DNA of 64,000 nucleotides, taken from the NCBI GenBank assembly GCA_005503215.1, contig SCNS01000012.1:80485-144484 (forward strand), read 5' to 3'. Source of the stretch: Sphingomonadaceae bacterium 3R27C6 (GTDB lineage: Bacteria; Pseudomonadota; Alphaproteobacteria; Sphingomonadales; Sphingomonadaceae). Position 1 is the first letter of the stretch; the number at the start of each line of letters is the position of its first letter. The notes below the pieces were generated by a model. That model was not told where the DNA came from, ran no database searches, and saw only the letters and a program-made list of their open reading frames with translations. The position numbers and the translations under genes are program-made. Below are positions 17,711 through 26,930 of this stretch, piece by piece.

Positions 17711-18649
17711 ATGAGCGAGAGCAACAAGATGGCGGGCGGCATGACGGGCACGAACCGGACGATATTGATCGCCGCCTTCATTCTGCTGGCCGCCGCCATC
17801 GGCTATGCAATCTGGCGCGATTCCGGCCCCTCGGCCCCCGATCCGGTGGCGCAGGGCACGGGCGCGCCGTCCGACCAACTCGCCGAGCTGGAGGCGCGCA
17901 CGAAGCGCGAACCGAACAGTGCCGAAGCGTGGACCGCGCTCGGCGCGGCGCGATTCGACCTGAGCGATTTCGCGGGTGCGGCCGGGGCGTATGAGAAAGC
18001 GGTCGCGCTTTCACCCGATTCGGCGGGTCTTTGGTCGGCGCTGGGCGAGGCGCGGGTGATGGGAAGCGACAGCGACCCGATGCCCGCCGCCGGACTCGAA
18101 GCGTTCAACCGGGCGATCGCGCTCGACGCCAAGGATCCGCGTGCGCGCTATTTCCTCGCGGTGAAGAAGGATATTGGCGGCGATCACAAGGGCGCGATCG
18201 AGGACTGGTTCGCGCTGCTCGCGGACACGCCGCAGGGCGCACCGTGGGAGGCCGACCTCCGCCGCACGATCGAGCAGGTCGGGCAGATCCACAAGATCGA
18301 CGTCGCGGCGCGGCTCGCCAGCACGCAGCCCCGGCCGCTGACCGCCGACGAGATGCCGGTCGCCGCGCGCGCCATCCCGGGGCCGAGCCGCGCCGACATG
18401 GAAGCGGCGTCGCAGCTCCCCAAGGGCCAGCAGGATCAGATGATCGAGGGCATGGTGAGCGGGCTTGAGGCCAAGCTCAAGGCCAATCCGGCCGACGTCG
18501 ACCGCTGGATCATGCTGATGCGCAGCCGGATGACGCTGGGTGAGACGGCAAAGGCCGCGCAGGCGCTGAAGGACGGGATTGCGGCGAACCCGGCGGCGGC
18601 GGGACGATTGAAGGCGCAAGCGCAGTTGCTCGGCGTGCCGGGTGCGTAA
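17711..18649 (+). CDS. TPR protein resembling cytochrome c biogenesis CcmI/CycH
   Basis: 312 residues from the ATG at 17711 (GAGGGGC upstream). One transmembrane helix (ILIAAFILLAAAIGYAIW, about 17-34) anchors a periplasmic domain. Tetratricopeptide repeats follow, for example SAEAWTALGAARFDLSDFAGA and SAGLWSALGEARV, up to about 170. The C-terminal part has a third repeat group (DRWIMLMRSRMTLGETAKA). This layout matches the periplasmic half of CcmI (CycH), which holds apocytochrome c for heme ligation. The gene is divergent from gdhA and next to the multiheme cytochrome operon, so a part in maturing those cytochromes is attractive but not shown. A general TPR scaffold is the alternative. Confidence 0.7.
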   Translation: MSESNKMAGGMTGTNRTILIAAFILLAAAIGYAIWRDSGPSAPDPVAQGTGAPSDQLAELEARTKREPNSAEAWTALGAARFDLSDFAGAAGAYEKAVALSPDSAGLWSALGEARVMGSDSDPMPAAGLEAFNRAIALDAKDPRARYFLAVKKDIGGDHKGAIEDWFALLADTPQGAPWEADLRRTIEQVGQIHKIDVAARLASTQPRPLTADEMPVAARAIPGPSRADMEAASQLPKGQQDQMIEGMVSGLEAKLKANPADVDRWIMLMRSRMTLGETAKAAQALKDGIAANPAAAGRLKAQAQLLGVPGA

Positions 18650-18724
18650 AAATCCCCGTTGGCGCGCCGCCCGGAACGCGGTACGCCGTCATCGCTGCGG
18701 GGGGCAACCATAACATAGGGTCGC

Positions 18725-18742
18725 CGCGGCATTTTTGCCGCG
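18725..18742. repeat. Perfect hairpin in the gap after the TPR gene
   Basis: CGCGGCA-TTTT-TGCCGCG is a perfect 7-bp stem in the 212-bp gap between the TPR gene and the end of putA. No T run follows, so terminator function is weak. The rest of the gap (18650-18861) shows no gene. Confidence 0.4.
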
Positions 18743-18861
18743 AGACGATTTCGGACGTATTTGCTCGGGACAGTTGTCCACTCTGTATCGGGCCTCGTGG
18801 TCACAGCTGACCGGCCGATGCGTAGCTTGCCGAAGCCGACGCCCATCGGCCAGCGCCGGAT

Positions 18862-21800
18862 CTAACCCGCCATCAACGCCGCATTGCCGCCTGCCGCGGT
18901 GATGTCGGTCGAGATCGACTTTTCCTCGGCAAAGCGGTGCAGATAGTGCGGACCGCCGGCCTTGGGGCCGGTGCCCGACAGGCCGCGGCCGCCGAAGGGC
19001 TGCGACCCGACGATCGCGCCGATCTGGTTGCGGTTGACATAGACGTTGCCGACAGCCGCACGCGCCGCAATGTGCGCCGCGACCCCGTCGATGCGCGTGT
19101 GGACGCCCAATGTCAGCCCATAGCCCGAGGCGTTGATCGCATCGATTAGTGCATCGAGCTCGCCGCCCTTCCACGTCGCGACGTGGAGCACCGGGCCGAA
19201 AATCTCGCGCTTGAGGTCGGTGACGTGGTCGAGGCGGATCAGCGCCGGAGGCACGAAATGGCCATCGGCGGGCAGGTTCGTCCGCCCCGCCTCTGCAATC
19301 ACGCGGCCTGCGGCGCGCGCTTCGGCAACATAAGCGGCGATGTTCGCCTGCGCCTCATCGTCGATGATCGGGCCGACATCGGTCGCGAGGATCGACGGAT
19401 CGCCGACGTTGAGTTCGGCCATCGCGCCCGCGACCATCTCGATCATCGTATCGGCGACATCTTCCTGCACGCAGAGCAGGCGCAGCGCCGAACAGCGCTG
19501 GCCCGCCGACTGGAAGGCCGAGGCGACGGCGTCGCGCGCGACCTGTTCGGGGAGCGCGGTCGAATCGACGATCATCGCGTTGGCGCCGCCGGTTTCGGCG
19601 ATCAAGGTCGCGATCGGGCCGTCGCGCCCGGCGAGGCTGCGGTTGATCATCCGCGCGACCTCGGTCGAGCCGGTGAAGGCGACGCCGATGATCTCGTTGT
19701 TGCTGGTCAGCGCCGCGCCGACGGTTTCGCCGCGGCCGGGGAGGTAATGGAGCACGTCGCCGGGGATGCCGGCCTCGAGCAACAGTTCGACCGCGGCGTG
19801 CGCGATCAGCGGGGTCTGCTCGGCGGGTTTCGCGAGCACGCTGTTGCCCGCCGCGAGCGCCGCCGACACTTGCCCCAGGAAGATCGCGAGCGGGAAATTC
19901 CACGGGCTGATGCACACGAACACGCCCTTGCCTTCGAGCATCAGCTCGTTGCGCTCGCCCGTCGGCCCGGGCAGCGCGACCGGATAGGTGAAGTCGGCAC
20001 GCGCCTGCGCGGCATAATAGCGCAAGAAATCGACCGCTTCGCGCACTTCGGCGATCGCATCGACGAGCGTCTTGCCCGCCTCGTCGATCGCGAGGCCAAG
20101 GAAGAGCGCGTCATGCTCTTCGAGCAGGTTGGCGGCGCGTTCGAGCCGTTCGGCGCGGAAAGCCCCGCCAGCGAGGCTCCAGTCTCCCTGCGCCTTGCGC
20201 GCCGCGGCGACAGCATCGGCGACCGTCGCGGCATCGGCCTCGATCACCTGACCGACGACCGCGCCCGTCGCGGGGTTGCGCACGGGTTCGGCCTTGCCCT
20301 TTCGCGGGGCACCGCCGACGATCGGCGCCGCAACCAGGTCGCTCCGCCGCGCCGCGCCGATCGCCGACACCAGCGCTTCGGGCACGCCCGGCTCGCCGAG
20401 GTCATAACCGCGCGAATTGCGGCGGACGGGATCGAAGAGGCCAAGACCCGTCGCGATGTTTGAGCTCGCCGCGCTCGCAACGCTGCGCGGATCGACCGCG
20501 AGCTGCTCGGCGGTGACGCCGGGGTCGGAGAATTGGTGCACGAAGCTGGAGTTGGCGCCATTTTCGAGCAGGCGGCGCACGAGATAGGCGAGCAGGTCGC
20601 GGTGCGTGCCGACCGGCGCATAGACGCGCACCGGGCGCGGCGGCGGGAAGAGCGCCACGAGCGCGTCGTGCGCGCCCTCACCCATGCCGTGCAGCCGCTG
20701 CAGTTCGTAATCGGCACCCGCGAACAGTTCGGAGACAAAGGCGAGCGTCATCGCATTGTGGCTCGCGAAGGCCGGATAGATGCAATCCTGACAGTCGCGC
20801 AGCAACTGCGCACAGCGCATATAGTTGAGATCGGTGTGGAGCTTTGCGGTGAACACCGGGAAGTCGCCGAGCCCCAGCGTCTGCGCGCGCTTGATCTCGG
20901 TGTCCCAATAGGCGCCCTTGACGAGGCGCATCGACAGCTTGACCGCGCGCGTCCGCGCGCGGTTGGCGAGCCAGTCGATCACCGCCGGCGCGCGCTTTTG
21001 ATACGCCTGGATCACGATGCCGAGCCCGGTCCAGTTATCAGCGATCCCCGCGTCGATCAGCGCCGCGAACACGTCCATATGCGGTTCGAGGCGGTCGGTC
21101 TCCTCGGCATCGATCATCAGCGGGATGTTCACCGCGCGCGCCGCCTTGGCGAGTTCGATCACCTTCGGCACCAGCTCGCCGACGACGCGCGCGCGCTGGA
21201 GATATTCGTAGCGCGGGTGGAGCGCCGAGAGCTTGATCGAAATGCCGTGATTGGCGTGCGGATCGCCCGGCTTCGCGCCCTTGCCGATGCGCGCGATGGC
21301 ATTGGCGTAGCTCTCATAATAACGCTGCGCGTCCTCGGCAGTGCGCGCCGCTTCGCCGAGCATGTCAAAGCTCGCGAGTTCGGATTTTTCCTTGTCGGCG
21401 CGCTTGACCGCTGCGTCGATCGTCTCGCCCATCACGAACTGCTGGCCCAGCATCTTCATTGCCGCGAGCGCCGCTTGGCGAATCACCGGCTCGCCTGAGC
21501 GGCGGACCATCGATTTCAAGAGCGTCAGCGGGTTCGCCCTGCTGCCCATCGCATCGAGCATCAACGTCGCCGAGCCAAGCGAAAGCCCGCGCGACGACAG
21601 CGCGACGATCAGCGGGCTGTCATCATCCTCGCCATCCTTCCAGTGGCGCCCGGCGATCTTGTCGCGGATCAGCGCATTGGCGGTGGCATTGTCGGGAACG
21701 CGTAGCAGCGCCTCGGCGAGGCACATCAGCACGACGCCTTCCTCGGTCGACAGCCGATAGCGGTTCATCAACTGTGCTACGAGCGTCTCGCGCTCGCCCT

Positions 21801-21957
21801 CGGCCTTCGCCTTGCGGATCAATTCCAGCCCGCGGCGGGTGACCGCCTCGACACTGGCCGACGAGGTTGCAAGGGCGCTACGCAACTCGGCGACGATGTC
21901 GGATTCGCTGCGGCGGGCGAGGGCACGGATGGGCGCGCGATCGGGGCTTTGTGTCAT
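18862..21957 (-). CDS. putA: Bifunctional proline dehydrogenase / glutamate semialdehyde dehydrogenase
   Basis: 1031 residues from the ATG at 21957; another ATG at 21972 would add five residues. The N-terminal half is a FAD-dependent proline dehydrogenase (SIKLSALHPRYEY, MIDAEETDRLE, RLVKGAYWDTEIKRAQ). The second half is an aldehyde dehydrogenase with ETGGANAMIVDS and the catalytic-Cys motif SAGQRCSALRLL. Together they oxidise proline to glutamate, feeding the respiratory chain. It lacks the ribbon-helix-helix DNA-binding domain of the enterobacterial trifunctional protein, which fits regulation by the divergent Lrp-type gene. Its product links to glutamate metabolism (gdhA) nearby. Confidence 0.96.
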   Translation of the reverse strand: MTQSPDRAPIRALARRSESDIVAELRSALATSSASVEAVTRRGLELIRKAKAEGERETLVAQLMNRYRLSTEEGVVLMCLAEALLRVPDNATANALIRDKIAGRHWKDGEDDDSPLIVALSSRGLSLGSATLMLDAMGSRANPLTLLKSMVRRSGEPVIRQAALAAMKMLGQQFVMGETIDAAVKRADKEKSELASFDMLGEAARTAEDAQRYYESYANAIARIGKGAKPGDPHANHGISIKLSALHPRYEYLQRARVVGELVPKVIELAKAARAVNIPLMIDAEETDRLEPHMDVFAALIDAGIADNWTGLGIVIQAYQKRAPAVIDWLANRARTRAVKLSMRLVKGAYWDTEIKRAQTLGLGDFPVFTAKLHTDLNYMRCAQLLRDCQDCIYPAFASHNAMTLAFVSELFAGADYELQRLHGMGEGAHDALVALFPPPRPVRVYAPVGTHRDLLAYLVRRLLENGANSSFVHQFSDPGVTAEQLAVDPRSVASAASSNIATGLGLFDPVRRNSRGYDLGEPGVPEALVSAIGAARRSDLVAAPIVGGAPRKGKAEPVRNPATGAVVGQVIEADAATVADAVAAARKAQGDWSLAGGAFRAERLERAANLLEEHDALFLGLAIDEAGKTLVDAIAEVREAVDFLRYYAAQARADFTYPVALPGPTGERNELMLEGKGVFVCISPWNFPLAIFLGQVSAALAAGNSVLAKPAEQTPLIAHAAVELLLEAGIPGDVLHYLPGRGETVGAALTSNNEIIGVAFTGSTEVARMINRSLAGRDGPIATLIAETGGANAMIVDSTALPEQVARDAVASAFQSAGQRCSALRLLCVQEDVADTMIEMVAGAMAELNVGDPSILATDVGPIIDDEAQANIAAYVAEARAAGRVIAEAGRTNLPADGHFVPPALIRLDHVTDLKREIFGPVLHVATWKGGELDALIDAINASGYGLTLGVHTRIDGVAAHIAARAAVGNVYVNRNQIGAIVGSQPFGGRGLSGTGPKAGGPHYLHRFAEEKSISTDITAAGGNAALMAG

Positions 21958-21998
21958 GGTGCCTGATACCATATTGCTGTCCGTCGATCCGACTTGTT

Positions 21999-22056
21999 TT
22001 TGTACAAATCATATATGAATTGACCAACATTCTATTCAATCCTAGTCGATTCATAT
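21999..22056. promoter_or_regulatory. Palindromes in the putA-putR intergenic region
   Basis: The perfect palindrome TTTGTACAAA is at 21999-22008. The pair ATATGAAT (22013-22020) and ATTCATAT (22049-22056) forms an 8-bp inverted repeat overlapping the putR start. The 97-bp divergent region is AT-rich, as expected for Lrp-family binding. These are candidate PutR operators. Confidence 0.45.
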
Positions 22057-22525
22057 GAAAAATAACCCATCCACAGTCGAACTGGACGATTTCGATCGCA
22101 AGATTCTTGCCATCATGGGCCGCGATGGAAGGATCACCTTTACCGAGCTGGCGTTGCAGGTCGGCCTCTCGAAAACACCATGCCAGCAACGCGTGAAGCG
22201 CCTCGTCGACAGCGGGCTGATCGTCGGCTTTCGCGCGATCGTCGACCCGGCCAAGGTCGGCCTCGACCATGTCGCCTTCACCGAGGTCAAGCTGTCGGAC
22301 ACACGCGAGGATGCATTGAAGCAGTTCAATATGGCGGTGCGGCAGATTCCCGAGGTCGAGGAATGCCACATGATCGCGAGCAGCTTCGATTATCTGCTCA
22401 AGGTCCGCACCCCCGACATCCGCCGTTACCGGATCGTGCTCGGCGAAAAAATCTCGAGCCTGCCGCACGTCGCCAGCACCTCGACCTTTGTCGCGATGGA
22501 AACGATCTGCGAATCGGCGCGCTGA
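22055..22525 (+). CDS. putR: Lrp/AsnC-family regulator, probable proline-responsive PutR
   Basis: 156 residues. An N-terminal winged helix-turn-helix covers about 10-60 (DDFDRKILAIMGRDGRI, TELALQVGLSKTPCQQRVKRL). A C-terminal RAM effector-binding domain follows (VAFTEVKLSDTRE, VEECHMIASSFDYLLKV, PHVASTSTFVAM). It is transcribed divergently from putA with a 97-bp shared promoter region. In other alphaproteobacteria the Lrp-type gene in this position (PutR) activates putA in response to proline. The gene symbol rests on that context. Confidence 0.88.
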   Translation: MKNNPSTVELDDFDRKILAIMGRDGRITFTELALQVGLSKTPCQQRVKRLVDSGLIVGFRAIVDPAKVGLDHVAFTEVKLSDTREDALKQFNMAVRQIPEVEECHMIASSFDYLLKVRTPDIRRYRIVLGEKISSLPHVASTSTFVAMETICESAR

Positions 22526-22574
22526 CGCCAAGAGATTGACCGCCGCGCGCGCCTGTGCCAATCGCTCGGGCCAC

Positions 22575-22648
22575 GCGGGTGTAGCTCAATGGTAGAGCAG
22601 AAGCTTCCCAAGCTTACGACGAGGGTTCGATTCCCTTCACCCGCTCCA
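22575..22648 (+). tRNA. tRNA-Gly (anticodon CCC)
   Basis: The 74-nt cloverleaf includes an encoded CCA. The acceptor GCGGGTG pairs with CACCCGC, the D arm is GCTC/GAGC, and the T arm is AGGGTTCGATTCCCT. The anticodon loop TTCCCAA gives CCC, reading GGG. The first pair of the anticodon stem is a mismatch. Confidence 0.9.
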
Positions 22649-22748
22649 GGCTTTCGCAGAAATTTGGCCACGCTAGATCGCGATCAGCAAAGCTCGGCCG
22701 ACTTTGCACCGCGAGGATCGACGGTGCGGCTTCGCCACGACGGGCCCT

Positions 22749-23531
22749 TCAACCCTCGACGCGCTCCACCTTCACTGACTGGCTGACGAACGCGATATCG
22801 CGATACGCCGTCAGGAAAGATATGTCGGCGGCATCGCGCCCGACGCAGATGCGCGCCATTTCGGACGCGCGCGCCATGCCCGTCGCGTCGACGAGGTGCC
22901 AGTCGCCGTCGAGATAGACCTCGGCGACCGCGTGGAAATCCTGCGGGGCGACACGGAGCGCATAGGCGCTCGCCATCCGCGCCGGGATATGCGCGGCGCG
23001 CGCGAGCGCGATCATCACATGCGCATAGTCGCGGCACACCCCGCGGCGTTCGACGAAGCTGTCGAGCGCGCCCGTCTCGGCATCGCTCGACCCCGAGACA
23101 TAGGTGAAGCGGCTTTCGATCCAGTCGCGCATCCGGCCGATCTTCGCGCCACCCTCATGGTCGCCGAAACGGCGCTCGACGAAGGCGTGGAACTTGTTCG
23201 ACGGGCAATAGCGCGATTCGTTGAGATAGGGGATCGCCCCGGCGGGGAGCCTATGGAGCGGCACCGCGGCGAGCGAGCGGAAGTCGGTGTCGGGCCGGTC
23301 GATCTCGACCCGCGCGCGATATTCGGCGCGGAGGCTCCCTTCGGCGCGCAGCCAGATCGGCTCGCAAATGCCGTCGGCGGCCGGAACGCGCGCGACAAAT
23401 TCGGGGGCGCCGACGTCGAGCGAGGCACCCAGGACGCGCTGGCCGTGCCCGTTCGCGGCCTCGATCTGCAGCATCAGGTCGACGGGTTCGGACAGGCGGT
23501 AATTTAGGGAGGCGGAAATTTCGAGTTTCAT
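22749..23531 (-). CDS. Transglutaminase-like cysteine protease-fold protein
   Basis: 260 residues, no signal peptide, so cytoplasmic. The N-terminal ~80 residues resemble the beta-strand domain that precedes bacterial transglutaminase-like domains. The catalytic triad is visible: Cys in RGVCRDYAHV, His in DFHAVAEVYL and Asp in WHLVDATG. Proteins of this kind (transglut_core) include peptidases and peptide-bond-forming enzymes; many remain uncharacterised and some neighbour circularly permuted ATP-grasp genes, which are not present here. It is divergent from an MFS carrier gene 60 bp away. Substrate unknown. Confidence 0.85.
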   Translation of the reverse strand: MKLEISASLNYRLSEPVDLMLQIEAANGHGQRVLGASLDVGAPEFVARVPAADGICEPIWLRAEGSLRAEYRARVEIDRPDTDFRSLAAVPLHRLPAGAIPYLNESRYCPSNKFHAFVERRFGDHEGGAKIGRMRDWIESRFTYVSGSSDAETGALDSFVERRGVCRDYAHVMIALARAAHIPARMASAYALRVAPQDFHAVAEVYLDGDWHLVDATGMARASEMARICVGRDAADISFLTAYRDIAFVSQSVKVERVEG

Positions 23532-23591
23532 CTATCGGCAACGCATGAAGGAGGGTTCGGTGGCGCTAGGGACGGCAGAAAGAAAGAGCAA

Positions 23592-24845
23592 GTGACGCCG
23601 GCGCGGACCATCCCGTTCATCGTCGCGACGATCTTCATGGACGCGGTCGGTTTCGGCATCATCATGCCGGTGCTGCCGCAGCTCGTGATGGAGGTCGGCG
23701 GGATCGACCTGCCGCACGCGATCGAGGTCGGGGCATGGATCGGGCTGGTCATGGCGATCGCGACCTTCCTTGCCTCGCCCGTGCTCGGCAATCTCTCGGA
23801 CCATTTCGGGCGGCGGCGCGTGCTGCTGCTCGCGCTTGGCGGGCTCGCGGTCGATTATGCGCTGCTGACGATTGTCGAGACTTTGCCCTGGCTGTTCGTC
23901 GCGCGCGCATTGTCGGGCATTTTCGGCGGCAGCTATGCCGCGGCGCAGGCGGCGATCGCCGATATCACCAAGCCCGAGGAGCGCGCGCGAAACTTCGGCT
24001 TCGTCGGCGCGGCGTTCGGCATCGGCTTCGTCGCGGGACCCGCGCTCGGCGGTTTCCTCGGCGAGATCAGCCCCCGCGCGCCGTTCGTGGCGGCGGCGAT
24101 CCTTGCCGCGGCGAACATGCTCTACGGCTATTTCATCTTTCCCGAAACGCTGCCCCCTGAACGCCGCCGCGCGTTCGACTGGCGCCGCGCCAATCCGCTC
24201 GGCGCGTGGAAGACGATGCGCGGCCTGCCCGGCATGGATGGCGTCGCGGGGGTGCTCGTGCTGTGGCAGATCGCCAGCCTCGTCTATCCGATGACGTGGA
24301 GCTTCTATTGCATCGCGCAACTCGGCTGGACGCCCGGAATGATCGGCGCCAGTCTCGCCGCGGTCGGGGTGATGATCGCTCTTGGCCAGGTCTTCGTTGT
24401 CGGTCCCGCGGTCGCGCGCTTCGGCGAGCGCGACGCGGCGACGCTCGGCATCCTCGTCGCGGTCGCGGTCTATATCGGCTATGCCTTCACCACCTCGACG
24501 ATCGGCGCGTTCCTGCTGCTGATCCCCGTCGCGTTGCAGGCGCCGGTCCAGCCGTCGCTGATGGCGATGATGTCGCGCCGCGCAACTGCCGAAACGCAGG
24601 GCGAAGTGCAGGGGATTTCGGCGATGGCGATGGGCCTAGGGCAGCTCTTCGCGCCGTTGCTGCTCACCGGAACGATGGCCTATTTCACAGCCGATGGCGC
24701 GCCCGTCCATTTCCCGGGCGCAGCCTTTGTCGTCGCGGCGATCTTTGGCCTGCTCGCGATCCTGATGCTCCGCCGCCTGCCGCGCGCGACGCGGACCAGC
24801 GACGATGAGGCGGCCGATCAGATGCCGCCGTCGGTCACCGCATAG
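23592..24845 (+). CDS. MFS transporter of the TCR/Tet drug-efflux type
   Basis: 417 residues from a GTG start with a weak purine-rich leader. Twelve hydrophobic segments are evident. The loop 2-3 signature [14 protein letters not shown] and the motif C-like [20 protein letters not shown] place it in the drug:H+ antiporter group with tetracycline-type carriers. Resemblance of fold does not show that tetracycline is the substrate. Its last 28 bases overlap the end of the convergent CinA-type gene. Confidence 0.88.
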   Translation: MTPARTIPFIVATIFMDAVGFGIIMPVLPQLVMEVGGIDLPHAIEVGAWIGLVMAIATFLASPVLGNLSDHFGRRRVLLLALGGLAVDYALLTIVETLPWLFVARALSGIFGGSYAAAQAAIADITKPEERARNFGFVGAAFGIGFVAGPALGGFLGEISPRAPFVAAAILAAANMLYGYFIFPETLPPERRRAFDWRRANPLGAWKTMRGLPGMDGVAGVLVLWQIASLVYPMTWSFYCIAQLGWTPGMIGASLAAVGVMIALGQVFVVGPAVARFGERDAATLGILVAVAVYIGYAFTTSTIGAFLLLIPVALQAPVQPSLMAMMSRRATAETQGEVQGISAMAMGLGQLFAPLLLTGTMAYFTADGAPVHFPGAAFVVAAIFGLLAILMLRRLPRATRTSDDEAADQMPPSVTA

Positions 24846-25579
24846 CCGAGCGCCTCGAAGCCGGCGACGAGCGCCCCGACGCACGCCGCGACCTGTTCGC
24901 CGTCGGTCGAACGGATGACGAAATTGGCGCCGATCTTGCCGTCGCGAAAAAAGGGATAGCTGCCGATCGCGACGCCCGGATGGTCCTTCTCGCCCTGCCG
25001 CAGCAGGTCGGCGATCTCGCTTTCGGGCGCCCATGCGCCGATCGTGTGCGCAACCAGCGGCGCGCCGCCTTCGAGCTCGCCGGTAAGCGCATCGAGCATG
25101 CCCGCGGTGATGTGCGGCACCCCCGCCATGACGAAGAGATTGCCGATGCGGATGCCCGGCGCGCCCGACATGCGGTTGGGGATCAGGTCGGCGCCGTCGG
25201 GCACGCGCGCCATGCGCAGACGCGCCTCGGTCAGCTCGCTGCCGCGCGCGGTGTAATAATTTTCAAGGATCGCACGCGCCGCGGGGTGGATGATGACGCC
25301 GACGCCAAGCGCCTTCGCCACCGCATCGACGGTGATGTCGTCATGCGTCGGCCCGATGCCGCCGGTGGTGAAGACATAGTCATAGCGCGCGCGAATCGCG
25401 TTCAGCGCATCGACGATCTCTTCCTCCACATCGGGGACGATGCGCACTTCGCGTAAGCGAATCCCCTGTACGTCGAGCCAGGTCGCGATCTGCGACACAT
25501 TCTTGTCCTGCGTGCGGCCCGAGAGAATCTCGTCGCCGATCACCAGCACGGCGGCGGTCCAGATGCGTTCGTCGCTCAT
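24818..25579 (-). CDS. CinA-type molybdopterin-binding domain protein
   Basis: 253 residues. The N-terminal ~170 residues form the MoaB/Mog-like fold found in CinA, with the motifs LVIGDEILSGRTQDKN, FTTGGIGPTHDDIT and NLFVMAGVPHI. The C-terminal nicotinamide-nucleotide deamidase domain of full CinA (~150 more residues) is absent; the protein instead ends with a short alpha/beta segment (AIGSYPFFRDGKIG). It is therefore the short CinA-like or COG1058 form. In bacteria such proteins have been linked to pyrophosphatase activity on ADP-ribose or related nucleotides; the role here is not determined. Confidence 0.88.
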   Translation of the reverse strand: MSDERIWTAAVLVIGDEILSGRTQDKNVSQIATWLDVQGIRLREVRIVPDVEEEIVDALNAIRARYDYVFTTGGIGPTHDDITVDAVAKALGVGVIIHPAARAILENYYTARGSELTEARLRMARVPDGADLIPNRMSGAPGIRIGNLFVMAGVPHITAGMLDALTGELEGGAPLVAHTIGAWAPESEIADLLRQGEKDHPGVAIGSYPFFRDGKIGANFVIRSTDGEQVAACVGALVAGFEALGYAVTDGGI

Positions 25580-25681
25580 GTCCTTGCCTTAGCTACGAAT
25601 GGTGACAAAACAAGCCCGCTGGCGGTCGGATCATGTTCTTGATATGTTCGTGTCCGAATCGAACCGCATGGGAGAAGCGCG

Positions 25682-26311
25682 ATGGCCGAAGAGCTGATTT
25701 TCTATACCAATCCGATGTCGCGCGGGCAGATCGTCCGCTGGATGCTCGAAGAGGTCGGCGCGCCCTATGAACCGCGTGTCCTGGGTTATGGCACGACGAT
25801 GAAGGGCGCCGACTATCTCGCGATCAACCCGATGGGCAAGGTTCCGACGGTGGTTCACAACGGCAAGGTCGTCACCGAATGCGCCGCGATCTGCGCCTAT
25901 CTGGCGGACGCCTTCCCCGAAGCCGGCCTCGCGCCCGATGCGGCCGACCGCGCTGATTATTATCGCTGGCTGTTCTTTGCCGCAGGCCCCGTCGAGCAGG
26001 CGATCACCGCCAAGCAGTTCGGGCTCGAACCCGATGCCGACCAGCAGCGCATGGCGGGCTTCGGCTCGCTTCCTGCCGCGCTCGACGCGCTCGAAAGCGC
26101 GGTTACGGGTAAAGCCTATGTCGCGGGCGACCGCTTCAGCGCCGCCGACGTCTATGTCGGCAGCCAGATCGACTGGGGGCTCCAGTTCGGCACCATCGCG
26201 TCGCGCCCGGCGTTCGAAGCCTATGTCGCCGCCCTACGCGACCGCCCGGCCTACAAGCGCGCGAAGGAAATCGACAATGCGCTGATCGCCGAGATGCAGG
26301 CGGCGCAATGA
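25682..26311 (+). CDS. Glutathione S-transferase family protein
   Basis: 209 residues. The N-terminal thioredoxin-like domain (3-80) has the probable catalytic serine in NPMSRGQIVRW, the cis-proline motif GKVPTVV and the gamma-glutamyl-binding motif TECAAICAYLADAF. The all-helical C-terminal domain contains the N-capping Asp pattern DRFSAADVYVG. Such enzymes conjugate or reduce electrophiles with glutathione in the cytoplasm. GAGAAGCG precedes the ATG. The next gene, a GNAT acetyltransferase, overlaps its end by 4 bp, so the two are co-transcribed. Confidence 0.92.
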   Translation: MAEELIFYTNPMSRGQIVRWMLEEVGAPYEPRVLGYGTTMKGADYLAINPMGKVPTVVHNGKVVTECAAICAYLADAFPEAGLAPDAADRADYYRWLFFAAGPVEQAITAKQFGLEPDADQQRMAGFGSLPAALDALESAVTGKAYVAGDRFSAADVYVGSQIDWGLQFGTIASRPAFEAYVAALRDRPAYKRAKEIDNALIAEMQAAQ

Positions 26312-26874
26312 CGTCACCATTTCCGGACCTCACGACCGAAACACTCCTGCTGCGGCCGCTGGTTCTGGAAGATCATTCGGCCATTCAGGCCATTTTCCCG
26401 CAATGGCAGATCGTGCGCCATTTGAATCCGTTCGTTCCATGGCCCTATCCCGACGACGGCGCGCTGACCTTTGTCCGCGACGTCGCGCTTCCGGCGATGC
26501 GCGAGGGCAAGGCCTGGCACTGGTCGATCCGAACGCGGCAGGAGCCCGACACCCTGATCGGCGTCATCAGCCTGATGCTCAATCCCGACGACAACCGCGG
26601 CTTCTGGCTCGATCCCGTCCATTGGGGCAAAGGCTTGATGCGCGAAGCGAGCGATGCCGTGACTGATTTTTGGTTCGACGTGCTGGATCAGCCGGTCCTG
26701 CGCGTGCCCAAGGCGATCAACAATCGCGCATCGCGCGCCATCTCGACCGGCAGCGGCATGCGAGCCGTCTGGTGCGGCGAAAAGCGCTATGTCGAAGGCT
26801 CCTTGCCCTCGGAACTATGGGAAATCACCGCCGATGAATGGCGGGCGAGGCGCATCCTCCGCCCTGACCAATAA
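26308..26874 (+). CDS. GNAT-family N-acetyltransferase (RimJ/RimL-like)
   Basis: 188 residues. It opens with the RimJ/RimL-type pattern TTETLLLRPLVLEDHSAI. A central strand LIGVISLMLN and GFWLDPVHWGKGLMREA form the acetyl-CoA-binding region. RASRAISTGSGMRAV and GEKRYVEG complete the fold. Members acetylate N-terminal amines or small molecules. It overlaps the GST gene by ATGA and ends just before a strong terminator. Confidence 0.88.
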   Translation: MTSPFPDLTTETLLLRPLVLEDHSAIQAIFPQWQIVRHLNPFVPWPYPDDGALTFVRDVALPAMREGKAWHWSIRTRQEPDTLIGVISLMLNPDDNRGFWLDPVHWGKGLMREASDAVTDFWFDVLDQPVLRVPKAINNRASRAISTGSGMRAVWCGEKRYVEGSLPSELWEITADEWRARRILRPDQ

Positions 26875-26911
26875 AAGAGCCCGGCGGATCGCTCCGCCGG
26901 GCTCCTTGTTT
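26872..26911. terminator. Bidirectional terminator
   Basis: A perfect 12-bp stem (GAGCCCGGCGGA at 26877-26888 with its complement at 26893-26904) has a TCGC loop. T-rich sequence follows on the plus strand (CTTGTTT) and on the minus strand (TTTTAT). It separates the GNAT gene from the convergent Bax inhibitor-1 gene. Confidence 0.85.
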
Positions 26912-26930
26912 CGTTCGTCGTCCGTCCCGC

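Noticed and set aside
22575..22748. tRNA-Gly as an integration site for an island
   Set aside because: No integrase gene and no repeat of the tRNA 3' end within the window.
23592..24845. Tetracycline resistance gene
   Set aside because: The fold belongs to the TCR/Tet group of MFS carriers, but nothing shows tetracycline as substrate.
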